Shown: positions 34,986 through 45,433 of the stretch, piece by piece
How the letters are laid out: every line of letters starts with the position of its first letter
Position numbering within the stretch: position 1 is the stretch's first letter
Origin: Luteimonas huabeiensis HB2
GTDB taxonomy: Bacteria; Pseudomonadota; Gammaproteobacteria; Xanthomonadales; Xanthomonadaceae
Assembly: GCF_000559025.1 (NCBI RefSeq)
Contig: NZ_JAAN01000012.1
Coordinates: 62,001 to 126,000 of the forward strand
Length of the DNA: 64,000 nt
Reading direction: 5' to 3'
Made by a program: the position numbers and the translations under genes
The notes under the pieces: generated by a model
Seen by the model: the letters and a program-made list of their open reading frames with translations, nothing else
Told to the model about the DNA's origin: nothing
Database searches by the model: none

Positions 34986-36047
34986 ATGGCAGGTTTGCAT
35001 CCCACCACACTTACGATTTTGTGCACCTACCGATGCACAGCAGCTTGTGCGCAGTGCTGCTTCGAATCCAGTCCTCGCATTCGCGGTAGGTTATCGCTCG
35101 AAGTCATGAAGCGTCGAATCCAGGACGCCGTCGAGGCATTCCCAAGCCTTGCCGTGGTTGTCTTTAGCGGTGGGGAGGCATTCCTTCTGAAGGATGACCT
35201 TTTCGAGGCGATTCGTTTTGCGTCTGATCTCGGCAAGAGCACCCGCGTAGTTACCAATGGCTTCTGGGGCAGAGCCGGAGCGCGCGCGAGGGAATGCGCG
35301 AGGAGGCTGCGAGAGGCCGGGATATCCGAAATTAACATCAGTACCGGGGTTGACCATGCCAAATTTGTGCCGGTCGAGTCCGTGGTGCATGCGGCAAGCG
35401 CCTTGGCGGACGAGGCGATCCGCACACTCATCACAGTGGAAGCCGACGGTAGCCAAAACCAGATCCACGCCAGGCTCGCCTCCGATCCCGTGCTTCGCAA
35501 CGCCATCGAATGTGGACTTGTATCGCTGCAGGTGAACTCCTGGATGCCGTTTCACGAAGATGCGCCATCTAGGGGGCACGACATTCAGGCAATGCTGCCG
35601 GAGCTTGTCAGCGGTTGCGGGCAAATATTCGAGACGGTGGTAGTAACCCCGCACGACAACCTGTCAGCCTGCTGTGGACTAACGCTCGAGCACATCCCGG
35701 AGATGCGCCTGGGGTCTCTGTCCGCGCCTGATGTACAGATGAAGAAATTGTATGAACGTCAACGCGGGGATTTTCTCAAGTACTGGATCAGAGTGGATGG
35801 TCCCTACACCATTATTCAGCGGGTAATGGGGGTTGCGGATTCCGAAGAAATCCTTCGTGGCGTAGTTCACAAGTGCCAGGCGTGCGCCATTCTTCATCAA
35901 TCAGAGAGGGTTCGTGCAGCGCTTGCGGCGCGGTATAAGGAATTTGTGGAAGAGGTGCTTGGCAGATTCTCGCTTCAGCAAGCCATGGCTGATGTTTCTT
36001 GCTGGGATCGCCGGGTCTCTCAAGATGAGGAGATGGTGGGGTCATGA
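34986..36047 (+). CDS. Radical SAM enzyme with C-terminal cysteine cluster
   Basis: A 353-residue protein. The N-terminus carries the radical SAM motif C17-x3-C21-x2-C24 inside CTYRCTAACAQCC, with further cysteines at 13 and 25. The SAM-binding GGE is at 62-64 (VVFSGGEAF). TRVVTNGFW and STGVDHAKFVP follow the barrel pattern of peptide-modifying family members. Cysteines 211, 229, 230 and C297-x2-C300 could hold an auxiliary iron-sulfur cluster. The ATG at 34,986 is the first to leave the CTYRC strand at the usual distance; GTG/TTG codons upstream to 34,908 are possible but add a basic, unconserved stretch. Codon use is clearly less GC-biased than the neighbours. It overlaps the next gene by 4 nt, which makes that product or its partner the likely substrate. 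Confidence 0.85.
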   Translation: MAGLHPTTLTILCTYRCTAACAQCCFESSPRIRGRLSLEVMKRRIQDAVEAFPSLAVVVFSGGEAFLLKDDLFEAIRFASDLGKSTRVVTNGFWGRAGARARECARRLREAGISEINISTGVDHAKFVPVESVVHAASALADEAIRTLITVEADGSQNQIHARLASDPVLRNAIECGLVSLQVNSWMPFHEDAPSRGHDIQAMLPELVSGCGQIFETVVVTPHDNLSACCGLTLEHIPEMRLGSLSAPDVQMKKLYERQRGDFLKYWIRVDGPYTIIQRVMGVADSEEILRGVVHKCQACAILHQSERVRAALAARYKEFVEEVLGRFSLQQAMADVSCWDRRVSQDEEMVGS

Positions 36048-37111
36048 AAAGGCGCAAGTTCATCGGGGTTTCCCTCATCGCCGCCGCAAGCCCGGTGGCC
36101 GCAACTACGGCGAGCTCTGGGCGGCTGTACGGTACGCCCGCTAGCGTAAGTCCGCAGGGGATGCGCGATCCGGGGTTGGTATTACCTCTAGCTGATGCGG
36201 GGGTCCCAGTGCCCGCGCTAGATTATCTTTCGAGAATGTCTGATATATGGCGTAGGGTGCTTGGTGACGATTCCGAGAGAGAGCTTTTTATACGTGATCC
36301 AGGGGGGTATCTGCAGCGTGCGGGTCTGCGCGATGTTGATGGGATTATGCGGGATGATAACGTAAAGTTGTTAATGGCGGCGGGTAGTCATGATGTGCGT
36401 ATGGCGCTGCAAGAAGGTGACTACCGCCGAGCCTTTTCGCTGTTGACGGATTCTGGTGTCCTGCACAATTTGGATCCTGCGCCGCTTGTGCGTCGCCTGG
36501 CTGGCGCGTTCGAGGGGCAGCGGGCCGAATTGCTGAAAGCGCTAGAGGGCCTGCCGGAAGATGTTTCGTCAGAAGATGTCCTCAAGAGTTTGGTGTCAGA
36601 GCGATCCCCGGCGTCGACGAACGATTCACTTATCGCCACCACCGAGATTGTTCGTAAGCTCTACGGCGGCGCGTCCACCACACCGTCCGCTGTCGTTCCG
36701 GTGGTGGCTATCGCCATTGCGGCCGTTCTCATTTCGGTAGGCGTATCCTTTACGGTAGCTACTGGTGCGGCGATCGTGACTGCGGCCGTGGCCATGACAG
36801 AAGTTACCGTTGGAAGTATTCTTCCCCGCTATCAAGGCGGAGCGCACTTGGACCTGATTGCTAAGGATAATTTTCAGCGCGTGATCAAGTTGAGCGCTCT
36901 AACTGGCGATAGGCATATGCTGGTGGAATCTGCTCGTGAGCTTATCGATTTCGAAGTGGGCGCGGTCATCGATGCCCTTGTCGCTACCGGACTGCTCGAT
37001 AGGGATTCGCGCCGTGCAACGGTACTCAAGGATGTCGTTGCCCGCTACGCGCTCAATGTCGCTGGCCTGCCCGACGGTGCCCCGTTGGTCGCCATGTCCA
37101 GTTCGAAGTAA
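36044..37111 (+). CDS. Twin-arginine-leader protein with leader-peptide-like helix and hydrophobic hairpin
   Basis: A 355-residue protein I do not recognise. It begins MKRRKFIGVSLIAAASPVAA, a Tat-like signal. Residues about 62-97 (LSRMSDIWRRVLGDDS, then FIRDPGGYLQRAGL) resemble the helical leader regions (nitrile hydratase-like, NHLP) of some peptide precursors. Residues 215-256 are a glycine/alanine/valine-rich hydrophobic stretch (AVVPVVAIAIAAVLISVGVS and beyond) long enough for a membrane hairpin. A soluble helical tail follows. It has no cysteine. It starts inside the radical SAM stop codon (ATGA) and is followed by a small anchored protein. It could be the enzyme's substrate, or an exported pore-like or adaptor protein. 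No function is assigned. Confidence 0.7.
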   Translation: MKRRKFIGVSLIAAASPVAATTASSGRLYGTPASVSPQGMRDPGLVLPLADAGVPVPALDYLSRMSDIWRRVLGDDSERELFIRDPGGYLQRAGLRDVDGIMRDDNVKLLMAAGSHDVRMALQEGDYRRAFSLLTDSGVLHNLDPAPLVRRLAGAFEGQRAELLKALEGLPEDVSSEDVLKSLVSERSPASTNDSLIATTEIVRKLYGGASTTPSAVVPVVAIAIAAVLISVGVSFTVATGAAIVTAAVAMTEVTVGSILPRYQGGAHLDLIAKDNFQRVIKLSALTGDRHMLVESARELIDFEVGAVIDALVATGLLDRDSRRATVLKDVVARYALNVAGLPDGAPLVAMSSSK

Positions 37112-37133
37112 CGATGCGGAGATGGAGCTTTCC

Positions 37134-37538
37134 ATGAGAATCATCGTCGCTGTCTTGATCGCCTTGGGTGTCGCGGCCCCGTTGCTGACCTACTGGCAGG
37201 CGCGCACTGCACGGCTCCAATTCGAGGTCGGCTCGCTGGTGATCGGAGGCGGGGCTTATCGTGCGGAAGTACCTTACGATGCGATTCTACTGGAAGGGAT
37301 TGTCGTCGGGGCGGCTCCGCAAACCAGTCTGACATTGCGAACCAATGGTATCGGCTGGCCAGGCTTCGGGCTCGGCTGGTTTCGCAACGCGGCTGGAGAA
37401 CGCGTCTTCGCGCTGGTGCGGTCCGGCGACGCGGTCTACGTTCCGACACGGTTGGATTTCGATGTCGTGCTCACGACGGAAGATGCTGACGCGTTCGTAG
37501 ATGAGCTGCGGACTCGGGTTGGGCAGCAAAGGATGTGA
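37134..37538 (+). CDS. Small membrane-anchored protein (possible bacterial PH-like fold)
   Basis: A 134-residue protein with one N-terminal hydrophobic anchor (IIVAVLIALGVAAPLLTYW) and a beta-rich domain. LTLRTNGIGWPGFGLGWFRN, the following RVFALVRSGDAVYVPTRL and the final VVLTTEDADAFVDELRTRV follow the strand-plus-last-helix pattern of bacterial PH-like domains. The ATG at 37,134 has GGAG 7 nt upstream; another ATG at 37,122 is less well placed. It is 22 nt after the Tat-leader gene and shares its lower GC content, so I read it as the third gene of that operon. Function is unknown. Confidence 0.65.
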   Translation: MRIIVAVLIALGVAAPLLTYWQARTARLQFEVGSLVIGGGAYRAEVPYDAILLEGIVVGAAPQTSLTLRTNGIGWPGFGLGWFRNAAGERVFALVRSGDAVYVPTRLDFDVVLTTEDADAFVDELRTRVGQQRM

Positions 37539-37606
37539 GACGCAGCGGCGGGGGCAGACGCCCATGCTGGATCCTGGACGAATTCGCGCTCCAGGGCGCC
37601 CTGCCG

Positions 37607-37634
37607 CTTGATTCTGATGCCTGTCAACCGCATT
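37607..37634 (+). promoter_or_regulatory. RpoH (sigma-32) promoter of clpB
   Basis: CTTGATT (37,607-37,613), 14-nt spacer, then CCGCATT (37,628-37,634), against the consensus CTTGAAA-N11-16-CCCCATNT. It lies about 50 nt before the clpB start, where heat-shock control is expected. Confidence 0.65.
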
Positions 37635-37686
37635 TCCCAGGCGTTCGCCGGGGAGTTCCCGGCTTCCTGATTTCGGAGAATGCCCC

Positions 37687-40284
<2,598 letters not shown>

Positions 40285-40310
40285 TGCGCCTGCACCACGG
40301 CCCGGGATGC

Positions 40311-40343
40311 GGAGGCGGGAGGCGGGAGACCACCCCCGCCTCC
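40311..40343 (+). terminator. Hairpin after clpB
   Basis: Perfect 9-bp stem GGAGGCGGG (40,311-40,319) with CCCGCCTCC (40,335-40,343), 27 nt past the stop. No T-run follows, so termination is plausible but unproven. The rest of the 232-nt convergent gap holds nothing else. Confidence 0.45.
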
Positions 40344-40516
40344 GGTTGCCGTTGCTATGGGCCCGGACCTGGGCGGTCGGGCGAAGCGCCGTCGCGCGGG
40401 CGCGTCGATCACATTCAGTGTGGCGAGCGAGGCGCGCACCATTGGCTGGAATTGCGGCGGAGAGGCGGCAAGCGTGAATTGCCCTTTCTCGCGCCAGGCG
40501 CTGCGGAAATGCCGGA

Positions 40517-42049
40517 TCAGCTGTCGATCGTACAGCTGTAGGTGTACTGGAATTCCGGAGTCTTGATGCCGCTGGCATCGGTCAGCCAGGCGACATAAGT
40601 GAAATTCCCCGTATGCGTGGCGCCGGTCCCACACGCGAAGGTGCGCGTGATCGGCGAATCCTGTTCTGCGCTGTACGTCGCAGTGGCAGATCCGCAGCTC
40701 CACCCCTGCGAACAGCTCACATTGCGGGTGCGCAGAGTCACCGGAAAGCGTGGGTTGCCCTCGAAGTGGACCACCATGTCCATCGGCGTGCCGGCAGGGG
40801 CGCTGAAGCTCGGGATCTCGGTGATGCGGAAGTCGGTGCAGGCATTGCCTGCATGGTGATCGCTGATGCCGCGCTCGATGCCTTTCACTGCCGCGTTGCG
40901 GAAGGCTGTCTGCTGCAGCGCTCTGGCGTCGTCAGCGTTGGTATGGAAGCCCAGTTCGATGATCGCCGATGGCATTGTTGCGAGGCGATTCTCTGCGTAG
41001 TTTCCCGGCTCGGGAGTTTCGACTACCTCCCAATTTTCGTAGGCGGCAACGCTTCGTATCGCTTGCTTCATGCTGCATAGAATCTGTTTCGCGAATGCGG
41101 CGTCGGCTGTTCGACCTGTTTGATAGTAGCCGCGAGTGCCGCGGACATCGGCACCCCCAGGCCCATCGGCAGCATTGGTGTGCAGATGGATGGCGTAGTC
41201 AGCGCCGACGTGGTTGGCGTATAGCGGACGACTCCGCATGTCCTCATCTTCTTCTCGGGTGGCGTGCGTAGCGTTGGGTAGGGAATGCCAGATGCCATTT
41301 TCCTCTGGCAGGATGGACTCCAAATAGTAGCGAGCGGCGATCCGCCACCATTGTTCTCCAGTGGGGGCATGGATATGGGTCTCGTTGGTGCGTGCTTTGT
41401 GAACCGTCGCGCCTCGGCTCGTCAGTTGTGTGGCCAGATCGCGAGCAAAATAGGGTGTGACGAAGTCTTCCCTCATGCCGTTGATAAATGGGCGTTGCGC
41501 GGTCCAGTCATTTTGTGCGTAATTGAAGTACAGGCCATGACTGCCGGCTATTGCCACTTTTGGTGGTGTGGATTTTTGTGGGTCGGTCTCTTGTGTTTGA
41601 TGTTTTGGTGGCGGCACTGGATCTGGCAATATCTCAAATATATCCTTGTCGCCGTAACGAAATTCCGCTCCGTCCACTGCAATTATATTTCTCAGTAGTT
41701 CGAGAGCTATGAGGGAGATCTGTCGTTGCTGATATTCAAGTTCCGATCCGGTGTGTGTTGGGATCGCCCTCGTTCCGAGTTCGATAACAACGGTTCGTCG
41801 CTCTGGAATCAGTCGGGTTCTGATATCGAAGCCGGTTTGACCCTCTATGAGCTGTAGCCCTGCGGCAGCTTCGGTCAGTTCATCATCGAGCATTCTTTCG
41901 ATGCGTTCGCGATCGATACTGCTGAGTTCTTCGATCGGTGTGCCTCGGGTGTTGAGGTCTCCGCTCTGGGCGGCGATGGGCGGCGCGAAGGCCAGACACA
42001 GCAGAATGCCAAGGCCAGCGGGCCAGGTGGAGGATCGAATGATACGCAT
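40517..42049 (-). CDS. Secreted N-acetylmuramoyl-L-alanine amidase (Amidase_3) with C-terminal Cys-rich domain
   Basis: A 510-residue protein with signal peptide (cleavage after IAAQS, about residue 28). The zinc amidase core has H171 in AIAGSHGLYF, E194 in GMREDF, H290 in IHLHTNA and the catalytic E365 in IIELGFHT. A low-complexity linker (PDPVPPPKHQTQETDP) precedes the core. The last about 110 residues form a beta-rich domain with four spaced cysteines after it (CSQGWSCGS, FACGTG, YSCTIDS), probably disulfide-bonded outside the cell. It would cleave peptidoglycan stems. It is visibly AT-richer than its neighbours and so perhaps acquired. It is convergent with clpB. The 212-nt gap to the next gene has no clear gene. 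Confidence 0.88.
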   Translation of the reverse strand: MRIIRSSTWPAGLGILLCLAFAPPIAAQSGDLNTRGTPIEELSSIDRERIERMLDDELTEAAAGLQLIEGQTGFDIRTRLIPERRTVVIELGTRAIPTHTGSELEYQQRQISLIALELLRNIIAVDGAEFRYGDKDIFEILPDPVPPPKHQTQETDPQKSTPPKVAIAGSHGLYFNYAQNDWTAQRPFINGMREDFVTPYFARDLATQLTSRGATVHKARTNETHIHAPTGEQWWRIAARYYLESILPEENGIWHSLPNATHATREEDEDMRSRPLYANHVGADYAIHLHTNAADGPGGADVRGTRGYYQTGRTADAAFAKQILCSMKQAIRSVAAYENWEVVETPEPGNYAENRLATMPSAIIELGFHTNADDARALQQTAFRNAAVKGIERGISDHHAGNACTDFRITEIPSFSAPAGTPMDMVVHFEGNPRFPVTLRTRNVSCSQGWSCGSATATYSAEQDSPITRTFACGTGATHTGNFTYVAWLTDASGIKTPEFQYTYSCTIDS

Positions 42050-42261
42050 GGCGACTCCTTGTCGTGCGTCGGTTGAAGGCGGCGAGGCTGGCGCCGCTTG
42101 TGCGTCCTAGATGCAGATTCGAAACGGGTGAAGTTTCCCGAGGATTTCGTGATCGTGTCTTTCGAACACGCGCAGAAGTCCCGACGACATGTTAGGCATG
42201 GCTCGTTTAGATTTACAATGCGGCGTCGCCAGCTCCAGCGTTTCGATAGTGTGACGTGCTG

Positions 42262-43542
42262 CTAGGGTCGGTCGTGCGGCGCCGAGGCAGGGGTTGCAAG
42301 GGTTCGGGCGCTCGCGTCCGCCGCCTCGTGTGGCTCGCCGATCAGGTCCAGCGAGGCGTGCGAGGTGCGCAGCATCGGCAGGAAGTGCGGTGCGTCGGGG
42401 CGCTGGCGGCGGAACGCGCGGTAGCGGTGCGCGGCGTAGGCGGCGAGCGCGCCGAGCAGCAGGGCGAACCAGCCGAACAGCGCTTCCGGGCCGACCGCCG
42501 ACATCAGCGCGCCGGCCGCCAGCGGGCCCAGCGCCGAGCCCAGGCCGGTCAGCAGCAGCGCGCTGCCGCTGGCGGCCAGCAGGTCTTCCGGCGGCAGGTG
42601 GTCGACCAGGTGGGCGACGACGATCGGGTAGATCGCGAAGGCCATGCCGCCGTAGACGAACGCCAGCGCGAGCTGGGCGCCGCGGTGGCCGCTGGCCAGC
42701 GGCGAGAGCAGGGCGGCGACGGCGGCCACCAGGCACACGATCGCCAGCACGAGGCGGCGGTCGCGGCGGTCGGACAGGCGCCCGATCGGCCACTGCAGCA
42801 GCGCGCCGCCGAGGATCGCCGCGCTCATCGTGGTGCCGACCGCCGCCGCGTCCAGGCCGCGCCCGGTGAGGTAGGCCGGCATCAGGCCCCAGAACGCGCC
42901 CATCGCCAGGCCCGACAGCAGCGCACCGGCACCCGACGTGGGCGCGGCGGCGAACAGGCGCCGCAGTTGCAGGCGCGGCGCGGGCGGCAGCTGCGGCTGC
43001 GACTGCCGCGTCAGCAGCACCGGCAGGCTCGCCGACGAGATCAGCAGCGCCACCAGCACGAAGGCGAAGAACGCGTGCTGGCCTTCCAGCCGCAGCAACT
43101 GCTGCGCCAGGGTCAGCGCGCCGAGGTTGACCACCATGTAGGTCGCGAACACCTGGCCGCGGTGGGCCGGATCGGCCTGCGCGTTGAGCCAGCTCTCGAT
43201 CACCGTGTACATGCCCACCAGGGCCAGGCCCAGCAGCAGCCGCGCCAGCAGCCACAGCCAGGCGCCATCGCCCAGCGTGTGCAGCAGCACGGTGCAGGTG
43301 CAGCAGGCGCTGTAGAACGCGAAGGCGCGGATGTGGCCGATGCGGCGGATCAGCGGCGGCGCGAGGAAGGTGCCGGCGAAGAAGCCGACGAAGTAGGCGG
43401 AAGTGAGCGCGCCGACCAGGCCGGAGGCATAGCCGAGCGCGCTCGCGCGCACCGAGACCAGCGTGTTCACCAGGCCGCTGCCGAGCAGCAGCAGGCCGAC
43501 GCCGCACAGCAGCGAGAGGATGGGGCGCAGATAGACCGGCAT
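42262..43542 (-). CDS. Major facilitator superfamily transporter (YcaD-like)
   Basis: A 426-residue inner-membrane protein with 12 predicted segments. The MFS loop motif is seen in GRLSDRRDRRLVL between segments 6/7-8 and the N-terminal half has VRASALGYASGLVGAL, typical of the YcaD/TIGR00895-neighbour group. The last about 45 residues are a soluble tail. The substrate is not predictable. ATGs at 43,548 and 43,542 are both near; I chose the second, which starts directly before the first membrane segment. Confidence 0.85.
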   Translation of the reverse strand: MPVYLRPILSLLCGVGLLLLGSGLVNTLVSVRASALGYASGLVGALTSAYFVGFFAGTFLAPPLIRRIGHIRAFAFYSACCTCTVLLHTLGDGAWLWLLARLLLGLALVGMYTVIESWLNAQADPAHRGQVFATYMVVNLGALTLAQQLLRLEGQHAFFAFVLVALLISSASLPVLLTRQSQPQLPPAPRLQLRRLFAAAPTSGAGALLSGLAMGAFWGLMPAYLTGRGLDAAAVGTTMSAAILGGALLQWPIGRLSDRRDRRLVLAIVCLVAAVAALLSPLASGHRGAQLALAFVYGGMAFAIYPIVVAHLVDHLPPEDLLAASGSALLLTGLGSALGPLAAGALMSAVGPEALFGWFALLLGALAAYAAHRYRAFRRQRPDAPHFLPMLRTSHASLDLIGEPHEAADASARTLATPASAPHDRP

Positions 43543-43716
43543 GCGCACAGCCTAAGGTCTGGCGCGCAGGACGGCGTTGGCGCGCGGTGAAAACGCGATG
43601 CGCGTCGCGCCGGAAGGCGCGCCAGGCGACATGCGCTTCATCGCGCGTCTGCTGCAATCGCTCCACGACACCGCGCGGCGGTCGGCCGCGCGCCCGGAAC
43701 CGGTAGAGGCATCTCC

Positions 43717-44628
43717 ATGCGCGTTCTCATCAGCGGAGGCAGCGGCTTCCTCGGCCGTGCGCTCAGCCAGGCGCTGTCGGCGCGCGGCGATACGCCGGTC
43801 TGGCTGTCGCGCGCGCCGGCCTCGGCGCAGGCGCCGGCCGGTGCGGCGGTGCTGGGCTACGACGCGCTGGGGCCGGACCTGGCGTTCGACGCGGTGGTCA
43901 ATCTCGCCGGTGCCGGGATCGCCGAACGGCGCTGGAGCGATGCGCGCAAGCAGGCGTTGTTCGACAGTCGCCTGCTGCCCACGCGCGCGCTGGTGGCCTG
44001 GATGCGCCGCGCCCGAACCAGGCCGCGGGTGTTGCTGAGCGGTTCGGCGGTGGGCTGGTACGGGCGCTGGCCGCCCGGGGCGCCGGCCCTGGACGAGCGC
44101 AGCGGCGCGCACGACGAGTTCGTGCACGCGCTCTGCGCGCATTGGGAGCGCACGGCGCTGGAGGCGGTCGCGCTCGGGGTACCGGTGGCGCTGTTGCGCA
44201 CCGGCGTGGTGCTGCATCCGGACGGCGGCATGCTGAAGCGCCTGTTGCCACTGTTCCGGCACGGGCTCGGCGCCCGCCTCGGCGACGGCCGCCAGGTGCT
44301 CAGCTGGATATCGCGCGACGACTGGGTGGGGGCGGTGCTGGCGCTGCTGGACCAGCACGCCGCGCGCGCGCCCGCGGCGATGGTCGGGCCGGTGAACCTG
44401 TGCGCGCCGGAGGCGGTGTCCAATGCCGAGTTCACCCGTGTGCTGGCCGCGGCGGTCGGGCGTCGGGCACGGCTGCGGCTGCCGGCGGCCGGGCTGCGCC
44501 TGGCGCTCGGCGAGATGTCCACGCTGCTGCTGGACGGCCAGCGCGTGGTCCCGGCGCGGCTGCTGGCGGCCGGGCACCGCTTCCGCCACCCCGAGCTGGA
44601 TGCGCTGCTGCCGCCCGCGCGCGCATAG
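43717..44628 (+). CDS. TIGR01777-family NAD-dependent epimerase
   Basis: A 303-residue short-chain dehydrogenase-like protein. The nucleotide loop GGSGFLGRALSQAL is at the N-terminus, and VVNLAGAGIAERRWSDARKQ is the strand-4 block that defines the TIGR01777/YfcH group. SAVGWYG holds the active-site tyrosine equivalent, and a DUF1731-like C-terminus (VPARLLAAGHRFRHPELDALL) closes the protein. Its substrate is unknown. It is divergent from the MFS gene over 174 nt with nothing recognisable. Confidence 0.92.
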   Translation: MRVLISGGSGFLGRALSQALSARGDTPVWLSRAPASAQAPAGAAVLGYDALGPDLAFDAVVNLAGAGIAERRWSDARKQALFDSRLLPTRALVAWMRRARTRPRVLLSGSAVGWYGRWPPGAPALDERSGAHDEFVHALCAHWERTALEAVALGVPVALLRTGVVLHPDGGMLKRLLPLFRHGLGARLGDGRQVLSWISRDDWVGAVLALLDQHAARAPAAMVGPVNLCAPEAVSNAEFTRVLAAAVGRRARLRLPAAGLRLALGEMSTLLLDGQRVVPARLLAAGHRFRHPELDALLPPARA

Positions 44629-44678
44629 GCGCGCATCGCGACCGGCGCGGCGGCGGAAGAGGTCTGCGGGGCAGGTCG

Positions 44679-45428
44679 CTACGGCGCGAGCAGCGCCGCC
44701 GGGTCGCGCTCGCCGGCGTCGAGCCGGGCCGCCAGCCGCTGCACGCCCTCGGCGGCCCGGCAGCGCCAGGATGCGCTCGCCAAGGCGGTGAGCGGCGTCG
44801 GCGAGGGGTTAATCTCCAGCACCGCGGCGCCGGCCGCGGCCGCGATCGCGGGCAGGGACGCGGCCGGATGCACCAGCCCGGAGCTGCCGATCGCCAGCAC
44901 CAGCTCCGCCTCGCGTACCGCCGCCAGCGCCGCTTCCCAGGCCGCGGCGGGCAAGGCCTCGCCGAACCAGACCACGCCGGGCCGGACCAGCGCGCCGCAG
45001 TAGGCGCACGCCGGCGGCGGCACGCGGCCCTCGGCGTCGGGCGAGGCCGGCAGCCGCAGCGGCTCCGGCGTCGCCGGCCGCGCGCAGCGGCTGCAGCGCG
45101 AGGCGAACAGCGCGCCGTGCAGGTGCACGACCTCCGGCGAGCCGGCCCGCTCGTGCAGGTCGTCGACGTTCTGGGTGATCACCCGCAGCCCATGCGTGCG
45201 CGCGATCCTGGCCAGGCCCGCATGGCCGGCATGCGGGCGCGCGGCGGCCACGCCGGCCGCGCGATCGCGATACCAGCCCCAGACCCGCGCGGGATCGGCG
45301 GCGAACGCCTCGGGCGTGGCCAGCGCCTGCGGGTCGAAGCGCGCCCACAGCCCGGTCTGCGCGTCGCGGAAGGTCGGCACGCCGCTCTCGGCCGACATGC
45401 CGGCGCCGGTGAGCGCGACGATGCGCAT
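44679..45428 (-). CDS. Sirtuin-type NAD-dependent protein deacylase
   Basis: A 249-residue sirtuin. The NAD loop is GAGMSAESGVPTFRD, followed by TQNVDDLHERAG, the catalytic histidine in HLHG, and a zinc site of four cysteines (CSRC and CAYC). WFGE follows in GVVWFGEALP as in class III bacterial sirtuins, which remove acetyl or succinyl groups from lysines. ATG at 45,428. It follows the antiporter gene on the same strand by 5 nt, so the two may be cotranscribed. Confidence 0.92.
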   Translation of the reverse strand: MRIVALTGAGMSAESGVPTFRDAQTGLWARFDPQALATPEAFAADPARVWGWYRDRAAGVAAARPHAGHAGLARIARTHGLRVITQNVDDLHERAGSPEVVHLHGALFASRCSRCARPATPEPLRLPASPDAEGRVPPPACAYCGALVRPGVVWFGEALPAAAWEAALAAVREAELVLAIGSSGLVHPAASLPAIAAAAGAAVLEINPSPTPLTALASASWRCRAAEGVQRLAARLDAGERDPAALLAP

Positions 45429-45433
45429 GGCCG

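Noticed and set aside
34787-35026. Possible short precursor peptide before the radical SAM gene
   Set aside because: The small frames here are in conflicting frames with no Cys-rich or leader pattern; nothing distinguishes them from chance.
42107-42199. 30-codon minus-strand frame (MPNMSSGLLRVF start)
   Set aside because: It lies in AT-richer spacer and has no ribosome site, no homology that I recognise and no neighbour to support it.
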